NCBI GenBank assembly: GCA_003024985.2
Contig: PXIH01S0015754.1
Length of the DNA: 24,842 bases
From: Euperipatoides rowelli
Lineage: Eukaryota > Onychophora > Udeonychophora > Euonychophora > Peripatopsidae
Direction: 5' to 3' (one strand)
Shown: in pieces, positions 9,701-21,700 of the stretch
Numbering within the stretch: position 1 is the first letter of the stretch
How the letters are laid out: the number at the start of each line of letters is the position of its first letter
Notes under the pieces: generated by a model
Database searches by the model: none
Seen by the model: the letters and a program-made list of their open reading frames with translations, nothing else
What the model was told of the DNA's origin: nothing
Translations under genes and position numbers: made by a program

Positions 9701-12700
9701 ATATAACGGTAATAAGAAAATTTATTATAAATTATTAGCCGTTTTTAAGATATTAGTCAGAAATGCTTCAAATATGTAGGGTACATTTTTAGAAATTCTG
9801 ATATATCTTCTCCTAGTTGGGCGGTGGGGAGGGGGGTTTAAAATTGCTGGCTCTCCACACTCTCATCACCATCAAATGACAAGATTTGACATAGCAATTT
9901 TACCTCATCTGCAGTATAAATGTTCCCATTGTAAACAACAGAAAACTCTTAGCAATATTTTATTTTGTTAAATATTAATAGGGAAAAAAAACGAGTCCAA
10001 TACAATTTAAATTAGCAAATCAAATATAGACATTATTACATTCGTTGCATCCATCAATGTCTAGGTGGAGCCGTTGGCAAGAAGGCTGGCTGTTAACACA
10101 GGCATCATAGGCTCGTATCATGCTATTAATAGTGTATTATTGACAAAGAACCTGGAAGAGAATCTACAGTAAATGAAGAGCTGTCTTCCTTATGCTTTTT
10201 CAAACCTTGCATGCCATCGCTATTAGACGCCATCTAAATTACAAGTCATGTAACTAACTTGCTTTCCTCTATCACATTCTGTTGTGGCGGAGGAGTACTG
10301 ATCATGTTTGGTTAGAGGCAAAAGTATTTAAGTCCTTTTTCTCTGAGCGACAGCAATAATTCACAGTTTAGGATGTAGATTATGGTAATTTAATTTAGCA
10401 GTGCCATCTAAAACACTTCTAATGCTACATCATTGGCTTATGTACAAAATAACAAAATATTTTTTGTTTTTTAATTTATTTAAAAATTATTTGATTTAAA
10501 AATATTAATTATAACTTTAATTTATTTTTATAAAGGCCAACCAATTATCTTTTAATTAGTTTGTTAAATACAATTTAAAATATCTTATTTTTGTTTTAAG
10601 TTCAAAATTTATTCTGATCACCAGTGCAAAGTGGTAGGAAGGACATATTAGAAGACATTATCAATGTAGATTGTTGTGAATTATTAGAAGGAGTAATTTC
10701 ATTTCTTTTGTCTGTTCTGATTCTTTTTTTTTTTTTTTTTAATATGTTAAAACAATATTATTATATTAAACAATATTATTATATTTTTATAGATAGACAA
10801 TAACCACTATTCCCATTTACACAAATTCCAGAACTTGAAGCTGCACGACTGAAATATAAAAATGGACAATTTAATTAAATATCAGATTAGATAGAAAAAA
10901 ATATTTTCCCTCCACCAGGATCTGAACCATCGGACCTTTGTTTTATATTTTCATCTGGAAATAAGTAAATTTCTTACTTTTAAGGATAATTTAAAAAGTT
11001 ACAGAGTGAGCATTTTTTGTGTTTTTGATGTTCGTATGTTATCTGACTCAATGTATTTTGATTATTTGTTTTATATGGAGATCTTTATTCGATTTTGTGT
11101 CTAATAGATTATTGATTCACTAAATAACATTAAGTTACATAACTTTAAAAAAAAACAAACATGTATGAATAAAATGAGAAAGAGTATTGAGAGAAAAAGC
11201 TACCCATTTAAATGATACTACAAAATAAATTCATGTTTAATTAAATGGAAATATTTTTTTCAAATAACAATACCTATAGATGGCTTCATGATATTAATTA
11301 GAGATTTATTTAATAAACTATAAATTTTAAATATCATATTGAATTTACAAATATTAGTTCAAGTTTATTTGAATCATTAACCAAACCATAATGGTTTAAT
11401 AAATAAAATATTTTCTGAAACATAATCATTCTAACAGTCTTCTTTACGCCGATGATTTTAAAATTTTTAAACAAATTAACTCCTTTCATGTTCATCTATC
11501 ATCCAAAATGACCTTAATCAATTTAACAATTGGACTAAAAAATGGGGATTACACCTCAATCTTAACAAATGTAAAACAATTTCCTTTACCAAACAACGAG
11601 ACCCTACTCTCTATGACTACTTTATANGNAACCACTCAATTCAAAGAGTTTTCTGGTACAAAGATCTAGGTACTGTATAACTTATTCCGCTGAATTTACC
11701 TTCAATAAACATATTAATGATATTATTTTTAAATCTTCACATACTCTAAGTGGTATTATGAAATGTACATGTAAAAACGTTACTAACTACTATTCACTCA
11801 TCATAATTTACTCTTCCCTAATACGTTTTACTCTTGAATATAACTATAATTTGGTCCAAATGTACTATTCAACAGAATCATAACATTGAGTCTATACAAT
11901 TACATTTCTTGAAATTTATGGCTTTCACCCTTAAGGTCACTCCTCGATATCTGTCTTATCATGAACTCGTTTCTATTCCAGCATTAACACTTTATCTAAC
12001 AGACGTCAAATCATGGATTTAAATTATCTCTATAACCTCATCAATAACAAAATTGATAGTGAATTTTTGATCTCCAAACTAGTTTTATAACACTCCCTTT
12101 CGTCTCTCATACCATTATCGATTATTTAATGTACCTTTAACTAGAACCAATTATATTCTACATAATTCCACCATTGGAACCATGATATTGCTTAANAAAT
12201 ATAATATATNTCCTTTTACTTCATTTAATGAATACAGGGCAAATTGTGATAACTTAATTTTTGGAATTAAAGAATTNGACTCTGAATAAACATTACTTTT
12301 ACCANTAGTTTCCTTTGGTGGCCAGTGTGTCGCTGGATACCAACTTTATTTTGTGATTTTAGAANTNANTTNNAANTTNNTTTNNNTGTCTTTCTTTTTC
12401 TTTTTAGTTTTTATTTGTATTGCCGTTCAGCCAGCGCACAGACTGTAATTGGGTTAACGCCCGTTTTCTGTGACTAATAAATAATAAAAAAAAAAATTCT
12501 AAATGTAAAATATATAAATTATTCTTGTAGCCTGTTATAGTAAATGTACGGTAATGAAATGCTAAAAGTAAAAGTAGATGTTTATAATATTTTAAGAATG
12601 TACTCTATACATGCAACACCGTATTGCTTCTTGAATTCTTATACCAAACTTGAGAAGTGTTGTGTTGATTGACTTCAGCAACTAATAAAATGATTCACTT

Positions 12701-15700
12701 CATCTAGTTTGAAAAACAAATAGTATAACTAATATAATTTTGAATTACTATATACAGTATGTGTCCTGTATATACAGGCATACCTGGCATTAACATACAC
12801 AATGGGACCACAGCGATGACTTAAACCGAAAATATATTTAAAGTGAAGCCTTTTTTTTTTTTTTATTATTTAATCATATGAAAAAAATGATTTAATTATT
12901 AATATAAATTAAGTTTGTTTATAGACCTTACAACTGCATAAAAAAACTTTTTTTTTCTTTGAGTAAAAAGATGAAATAACATACTGTACATGTACTGTAT
13001 ATAGCTATACAGTAAATCTGTGAACATACTGTAAAAGCTACAGTACATTTACAGTATAGACGGTAATTAATTTTTTTTTTTTTTCATTTAATTTTATAAT
13101 GAAAGTGAAAATTTAATTCCATCTCACCAAGTTGTACATCAAGTGCTATTCAACATATTTAGGAGGACTGGAGATTATTTCATTATTCAATGAAAAATCT
13201 TTATTTACTTTCCGTTTTACGCTAATAATAGTTTGGAATCACTGAATAATCATTAGTTAAGTTTAAAAAAAAAGTAAACCTGTCAGTAAAAGCTTATATT
13301 TAAACAATTTTTTTAAAAATTGAAAGGTAAATAATTTCTAATAAAATTATTTTTTAAAAATCTGACTTATGTCATTTATTATTATTTAAAATATGTCCGT
13401 ACTTGTGATTTTTCTAAAGTGAAGTTTTTTTTTAATTTTTGCCTTGCCATTCTAATACTTTTTTTTTTTTTCAATTTATTGTAGAAATCTCATTATTCCT
13501 ATCCAAGTGTTTTTATTTATGGTTCTTCGGCTACTGGAAAATCTTTAGTTGTAAACACAATATTGAAAAGCATTCAGGTAAGCCTAATTTTTTTTTTTTT
13601 TTTTCCCCCCATGTAATATTAATGACAATTTTCACTGTTTATAAATTATAATTTAAAGCATTGAAACTTAACATTCATGAGTGTCATTCTTGTAAAGTAG
13701 CTACTGGTAATACAATAACTGAAAAGTACAAGATAAATAGAAAATTATAAAAAATAAAAACAAAAAGAAGAAAAATATCTTGATGGTTTTGATTAGATAA
13801 CGAGATTAATAATAATGAGGGCTGGAGGATTGTGGATTCCAATAATAAAATATTCAGAATTGATAGAAAAAAATGATTGCTTAATGAAAAAGTAAACTCA
13901 TTTTTTGTAATTTGTTTTAAAAACAATTCAAGCGTATACTGTAAATGTGAGTGTGGATATGGAATAATTGCAAATGATATATATTAAAGGTTTATTTTAT
14001 TAAAAACAAATAAATAATGAGATGAAGATATTCTCATAGCCCAAAAGGATGCAGTAGAACCATATTTGTACATCCTTAACTTTCATTTGAATTGTATTTT
14101 ATTTACACAGTGTAGGCTGTTTATAATTTGTATACATGCAGTAAATCTTTGTGTTGTCCAATGGAAAAACAGTTCTGTATATTTCAAAAATTCTTTATAA
14201 CGTTGCACCTAAGAAGCATGAACAAGAATGGCGTGCAGCCATAACAGAAAACAAGCGTAAACGAGCTTTAGGCATTTTTTTTTTTTTTTTGTTAATATTC
14301 CAATAAAATGTACTATCAACATGACATAATATGAAAGAAGGTTTGCTTGTAGGGCGTCAGTCGGTTAAACACCACAAATTCGTTTTCCATGGTAAGTACA
14401 TTAGATTTAACGAACAACAGGCTTTTTCTAACAGTACAAAGAGTTCTTACAGTCCGGACATCAACTGTAACGAATAAAACTACTGAAGTTATGTTAGAAG
14501 ATGAGTAATAATACAATAAGCTTATGTTGTCTGTGAACGTTGTTTCTCTGCATCGGACTGTTAATTACTTTTACTGTTCTGGATAGTGGATACTGAACAA
14601 AACTGCCACATACCTAACAACTCTCCCTATTTTTCCATAAAATGTAGAATTTTGCGTTTTTCGGCTATTATTGTATGGGGGGGGGGGGGGATTTCCTTGA
14701 ACAAATTAATGATTTAATGATGGAGATACCATAATAATAATAAAATGCAATTAGAATCCTACTGTATTTAGTCGTTTACTATTATAATTCCCTAATAATT
14801 GTAATTCTAATATTTAAATTACAGTACTATGTAAATTGTATTTTAACTTTATTTGTCAAAAATTATTATTTAAAATATAAGAAAAACACACCTCGAAAAA
14901 ATATAGAAAATATGAAAAACCCAGTTTGTTTTATTATCGGAAAATATAATAAACTGATTGACCTTTGCACAAATTTTCAGAAATATCCATTTTACAAATG
15001 ACGGGGTGTAAGATGTTATAAAAAATTAAGCATAATTTACAGATTTGGTTTATATTAAGGCTCGGACTAATAGGCCTAAATGACATTCGAACATTTGAAC
15101 TATGAGATAGATGAATATTTGAAAAAGATGGGGGGGGGGATAAATTTCAACATTTTTTTATGATGCGACAATAAAACTTTTTTGACTTAAAAAAAATTCT
15201 TTAAAGTGGCTACTTACTAAATACTGGCTAAAGATTTATTATATAGCCTGTCAGAATTTTCCATTTAATAGAAAATCGCTAAGGCTAAGACATAAACATT
15301 TAAAAAAAAGAGCCAAGTTTTATGAAAAATTTAAATCACAAGAGGTTAATTTTTTGCGATGTTCCACACAATTCTTCCTCCAAAACAAAAGTTTTACTCA
15401 TTGGAATATAATTACCGTACATGCTACTTAGGTTAACTGCAAACTGGAGATGAAAATATAATTAAACTAAGAAACTTACCTAGTAAATCTTTTTCAGCTA
15501 CTCACAGGAGACGAGCTTTATTTTATAGTTACTATATTTATAGGAAAATGACATTTAAGGGGTAACAAGGTTCTTCTTACTATTTTTTTATTAAAAATAA
15601 TTGATTAAAAAAAGCTACTAAATCAATCAATAAACAAGAAACTATTTCATTTTTATTTGATGTCAATATTTAAGTTTATTTTGTTCTCACGATTAATGAG

Positions 15701-18700
15701 AAAATAGCAACAAAAACAAAACATTTATTTCCTGTAGGACCTGTATCCGCTATTAATAAAATACTTATAGAAACACAAATGGATACAAACTTGCTATAAC
15801 ATGACAAAATGGAGAGAGAAAATATCCTTTATAAATAGATGGTAAGCTACAGGGTTTGTATGTCACAACCGCCTGAATAGATTACATGTGATGGCATAAT
15901 AAATAGCCTAAACTCGTAACTTTGAAGTTGAACCCAATTTTGGCACACATAGCAAATGTTCGCTTAAATTTGAAGTTCCCCCACAGTATGTGAGTGACAG
16001 TTTACAAAGATCACATTCTGTGGCTTATACTGTATATCGCATCATAAATTGACAATGATGTGTTCAAACTAGGTTTTATAAATAGTCATAAATTAACATT
16101 TTTAGTAAATTCAGATGAAAAATTGATACTGTAAGAACTTTTATATTTAGAATTTTTAAAAATGTTAAATGTAGAAAAAGAACTAGTTAAAAATTTAATT
16201 TTCACTATATTAAATTGTCACAAAATAAAAGCTAAAATTTNTTGGACATTTTCAGTTTTTTCTTTTTACATGTAACATTTGAGAACATTTTTTAAATCTA
16301 TTTCTTCTAGAGTTTTTAAAATTTAAAAAAATAATAATTGTGATAAGTTTCTAAACATTATTCCATTAAAGAAATGCAATTAAAACTTCTAGGAGTATGA
16401 ACTGGAAAGTGCCCCATATGCAGTACTTCTAGAGCATAATAATAATAATAATAAAACATCTACTCTACTAATATAACCAATATTCTTTTTAGCTTTAAAG
16501 TTTAATTATCTTATATATATTTACTTTAATATATTTTAATAAAAATATTTCCTCAGCTTCCTAATTCAAAGGTGAATTGTGTTGAGTGCCATAATGCTCG
16601 TCTGCTGTATGAACATATTTTAAATGAACTATCTGGTACTATTCCTACTCTAAGTAATGATTTCACCTGCATCACACGTTGTGACAATATGGCAGAATTT
16701 TTAATACAGCTGAAGACAGTGGTACAAAAAAGAAATTTATTGGAGGAGACAATCTATATCGTAAGAATTTTTATATCTTAAATCTATTTAAAATTTCAAT
16801 GTTATTTTTTTTTTCTTGTCCATTTATCAATTAGGTTATATTTGTTAACAGTATGTCATTGATCTTGCAGTACCTTTATACTGAATACTTGAGGCTTTTC
16901 GTATATTTATAATAAATTATACTTTTACTAAGGAATAAAATTGATACATTTTTAAAATTACTTTTCTTTTTTATTTTATTATAATATTTATTACTTTTAG
17001 GTATTTGATAAGGCAGAACGATTACGTCAAATGGAAGGAAACCTTTTGCCAGCTTTTTGCCGCCTGCAGGAGTTGGTTAGTGTCTAGACAGTAATTTTTT
17101 TTTACTTTTATACATACTAAATAAATGGACCTAGTATTAAGTTTAATTTTTTATTACCATTATTATTGTTTTTCCACATACACATTGTGAAATAATTCCT
17201 TTAGTGTATTGGGTTTATCACATTATCTTAATTAGCTAAGTGCGTTAAAATTATTATTGATTAAACTCAAACTCACGTTAGTGAATGTATTAGCTCTTGA
17301 ACTGCAGCACAATCCTAGCTAATGTTATTAAGAAGTTTACTAGATAAAGTTCTTTTATTTCATCGGGATTAGATATAGTCAGAGCTTGACTATCAATTTT
17401 TTAATAGTATCTAATAAGTGTTAATTAGTTTAACAAATTATCCTCTCTGTTATTAAAATCTGGACTGAATATACAACAAAAACTGACATTGAGGATAAGA
17501 TATTCAATTATATTATCTATATTTAACCCTTTCCACTCCAATGGCGATTGAGAATCGCCATTTTTAATTTAGTAGTTGCACTCCAAAGTCGATTCTAAAT
17601 CGCCATTTTCATTTCCTTGTTTTTCATAATCAATAATTATTATTATATTCAAATATGTTTCAATTACTATTTTTTTTTAGCTTAAAAGACTCAAAATATA
17701 CTTGTCTTTAATTATCCCAAGAGATTTTTTGAAACAATTAATTAAAAGAATGCTAAATCTTAATTTAAAAAAAAAAAAAAAACGATTTTTCAAATTTCTT
17801 CTGGAGTGGTAGAAACCAAATTTTCTAAAATCAGTGGAGTGGAAAGGGTTAAATTATATATTTTTTTTCACTCACAAAAAAAAAAATAATCGGAAATGCT
17901 TTCTAACCATAAACTTGAAGTATTTGATTTTGATCGTTCAAAGTTATCCAGATTCTGTCAACAGTTGAAGTTCTTGATAACAAAGTGGAAGAAGAGCTTA
18001 CACTCCCTACGGTTATAATGCTTATTGGGACTATAACTTCAACTTGTTAAGGACTTCAATAACACCGGATTTAACATAATCCAAATCAGTGTAATATGTT
18101 AAATCTATCTTGGATGAAAACATCTCTCCTAAGTTGGTGGCTTGAGCAGAGCAATTTAGATTTGGACAGAGGACACTAAGAGCCAAGGCAAACCAATTGC
18201 TGATTTTGTAGTGCACTTTGCAAATTAAACTTAAACTATAATAAAGTGTAGAGTCTTCACCTTAAATGTAGGATGAAGCTAATACTTACTATAAACATAG
18301 GTTATAACAAAGAATATAAATAATGCTAGCTCAATAGCACCACTATCTTTATATAATACTTTCATTTGCCAGAATTAATTATATTAACACCACCAAACAC
18401 CATCAGAATATCTTAGCAGTGTTAATATAATATGTATTATAATACTTTAATGTGATTGTTATATTTAACAATGTTTTAAATATGAAAAATATGTTTGTGA
18501 TTATGAAATGTAAACACATAGAAGTACTGTATAATTATATAATATTGTAAATAGGTCTTAGCCTATTATATAGTTGACAATATAGTGGAAATGAGGGACC
18601 TATCAATAAAAAATATGGCACTCATATGGAAATAATTAAAATATTGTAGTTCTTAAAACTACATATTTTACAAGCGGACATTTGAGGACAAAAGAAGCAG

Positions 18701-21700
18701 CAAATAAACTCTTACCGGAGTTTATTTCACAAATAAAATACAATGGCCATGTAAAGCTGGTAAACCTGTGTAAACTATAAAAACGAACATTTAAAATAGA
18801 AAAGAACATTTCCAAATAATAAAAGAACTTTCAATTGAATTAACATTTCATTCAAATGATTAAAATGTCTTGTTGGAAAAACCCAAATAGTGACCACCTA
18901 TATTCCTGAAGCTACCCTCACACATTACAAGGACTTTTGTGAATTCTAAACTCTGCAAGCCAGGATGAGTGGGGATTCCTCTAATTGATAAAACTACTAA
19001 TCCCATTGGTTAAAGATAAAGTAAATTTACTGAAGCATTCCAAAATTCAAACCACTCATCCAAAAACTATAAAAGAAGATCAAATCCATTATTCAACATA
19101 AACCAACAGTCTAATAAGTCTTATGAACTGGCAATAGATACCAGCAAGGTAAGTTGTTTCCAGTTCTTGACTGTGTGTATCGGGCTCAGCAAGGCAGCTG
19201 TCATTTACCTCAATGCAACTGCTAGCCAAAGCTACGTTATGATTCAAGATGCAACTGCCAGCCATGCAATACATGCATTCTGCCTCCTCATGCAATTCCA
19301 GCAAAACAAATTCTTCAGCAAGACAATAGAAAATCACTAGTATCCTGCCCACTACCAAATCCAAAAGAAGACTTTTGCTCTCAAAGTGCTCAATCACTTG
19401 AAGTCTCCAACAAAGATCTGGTATTTGAAGATACTAGCCAAAGCTATCAACCCTACATCTCATCTCAGTTTTAGAAAATGCTGGAAATCCCTGATTACTT
19501 TTTCAAGGACTTTTGACCAGTTATGTTAAATATCTAATGATTGCCGTAATTTCCTCAAACCATATACAGTAAAACATCCTGTTGGCAACTTATTATTTTA
19601 AATGTGCAATATTTAAATAATATATATTTGCTAATAAAAATAAGTATTATTAAATCAAATTATTTGTTTCAAGGTTTTACTTGCTTCACACTCACTATTT
19701 ATAATATTTATTGACTAGATGAATAATGCTTCTAGAGAAATGAATAATCCTTCTGAAATGAAACTTAATTTTATTTAAAAGTATCTTAGAAATCATAGCT
19801 CTCCTAACAAGTAAACCCTGATCTCTACAGTAAAAGGAATCTCACGCCTTTCTCTACAAATTCAACAGTAACATTGCTGCTCTATTTAAATTATCCTTCA
19901 CTCTTAAATAAAGAGGATCTAGTATGAGTCCGTTTACAATACTCTGTGTTTAGAAAAGCCTAGATTTTCACTTAATAGACCAGTTCATTTCTAGCATTCT
20001 TGACACTATAGTACATAAGGGATTATTAATGGAAGCTGGTAGCACTTTGTAAAACTGGTACAAATCGCTTCAATTGCTGAAATGTATCATTTTTAAAGAA
20101 AATAGAGATGATATTTTGACTGTCCTAAAAAGAAATATAGTAAATCACACCTTGAAAGTAGGCTAAATTTTATTTTAAGCCAAATGAATTAGAGATGGAC
20201 TGATTAATCGGCCAAACTATTGAGGTAATCAGTAATCGGTCGAGTAGTATAATTGGACAAAAAACAAGTCAATAAAATGATTTAAAAAGATATTTCAAAA
20301 TGAAAATAAAATTACTATTTGTATCATATAAACATTAATTGCAAATTTGCTATGAATTATTGAATTGATTGATTGGAAACAAAATAATTAAAAAAATAAA
20401 ATATATGACTCAGTCTGAGTTTTAGATATTACTTAGTCTTGAGTTTTAGACTTTAGAGATCATTAGTAGGCTACTCTTAGATTTACTTTTAGAGAAGTGT
20501 CGGATCAAACTCAGTAATCAATCACTAATTCATTAGTCATGTTCATTCAATATTTAAGTTAATTAAGGGTAAGTTGCAATGAAGGAACATTAGTAGGTCA
20601 GAATTGACCAGCAGGAGACAACTACTTCTTTCTTCACATATATCACATGCGGAAGAGAACATTTGTTCACTGTCGACACTGTTCGCAGGTGTGTAAAGAT
20701 ATCTCTTAGCCAATACTACCCAGACTTGGCAGACAGAACAAAATCTTTACACTGGTAAATTAAAATGTTCTAATATGTTTAAAAAAAATGTTCTAAATAT
20801 AGACCAATTTAGCCTCAGCAAGTATATAGTTTTTAATGTGGTATCTTGTTTGGAAAGCACTTCTTGAATATGAGCTCCCATTCCAAAGCATAAGATTCTC
20901 ATCAATTGAAATGTCTCTGTCTCTCTTCTCTTCGACTTTAACTTATTAAAACTTTTTGTTTAGTCTTTGTAATCTAAAATTGGCTAATTATGAAGTAGAC
21001 TTATATAAACTTGTTTTCTTTTGGATAAGGGTCAGGATTAAAATAAATGTATTTATTTAAAAAAAAAATTGAGTAGATTTTATTATACGTACCTGCGAAG
21101 TCAATTTTTTTTTTTTTTTTGTATGTATGTGATAAACTAATTATAATTCAGGCTTCCAAATTATGCCTCGAAGTAAAGCAGTAGTGCAATAAATAAATAA
21201 AAAGATTTAATTAACTTTAGCTGCAATAAATAAATAGCTTAGAGACATAATTGAAATGAGTGGAATGGTGTGGTTTAATGAGTTAAAAACTTAAAACGTG
21301 AGTAATCGGCCGATTATAATTGGTCTATTAATCGGTAATCAGCCAATTATCTTATCGGTCCAACCCTAATATGAATCTTATATGTGGCAGAAATATTTGA
21401 TGAATCACAAGAACAACAGTTATGTCATAGGCATTGTTTACAATCAGAAGAATTGATTTTCAGTTCGCGTTATGATTAAATTTGTTTAAATTATATTAAG
21501 CAGAGGGTGTTACTATAATGGTAGCCTAATTGATTTTAATTAAACACACTTGCTTCAGTATGAAATATGTAAAGACCAAGGTTATCTCACAATCTTTGTA
21601 CAGCAATCAAACCATGTATGTTCAGCTGAACAATAAGTTCATGATCGCTAACTTTTTATTGTAAAAGAGTACTCATTACACTGCTGGAGAGGGCATGGTT

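Larger units (their letters stand above)
7900..11424. other. ORC5 intron 2, left 3.5 kb
   Basis: No gene is recognised here. Contents: a strong 14-bp-stem hairpin at 9318-9355, a tandem repeat of aaacaatattattatat at about 10749-10785, scattered TAGCCTA/TAGGCTA words, and a somewhat GC-richer stretch at 10040-10400 that may be an old repeat. Minus-strand and plus-strand open frames of 60-70 codons look random. Confidence 0.6.
12497..13484. other. ORC5 intron 2, right end
   Basis: AT-rich intron with a possible pogo/Tigger end at 12775-12850 and a cluster of six TACTGTA/TACAGTA words at 12982-13056. A long T run (13460-13472) precedes the exon acceptor. No coding sequence is recognised. Confidence 0.6.
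13578..16556. other. ORC5 intron 3
   Basis: A 3.0-kb intron, AT-rich. It holds a 44-codon protein-like stretch at 14145-14276 (described separately), a run of 14 G at 14677-14690, a run of 10 G at 15130-15139, and a (TAA)n microsatellite at 16437-16454. One N lies at 16241. Other open frames (13684-13926 and 14316-14516, both minus) show no family pattern. No intact transposon was recognised. Confidence 0.6.
17853..20189. other. ORC5 intron 5, between the piggyBac MITE and the hAT element
   Basis: Mostly AT-rich. It contains a 13-bp hairpin (18378-18431), a 10-bp hairpin (aaataaactc/gagtttattt, 18702-18727) and a locally GC-richer, stop-poor stretch at about 18880-19520 (described separately). 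No recognised gene family. Confidence 0.6.

Noticed and set aside
10059-10127. tRNA-Asn-like stretch (GTCTAGGTGGAGC, GGCTGTTAAC, GGCTCGTATC)
   Set aside because: Words resembling tRNA-Asn with anticodon GTT appear in order, but the anticodon and acceptor stems do not pair. At best it is a tRNA-derived SINE head; not supported enough to call.
13439-13651. Open frame overlapping the ORC5 Walker A exon
   Set aside because: It is another frame across the exon and its flanking T runs. The ORC5 frame is clearly the coding one.
18031-18216. 61-codon minus-strand frame
   Set aside because: No family pattern and unremarkable for its length.
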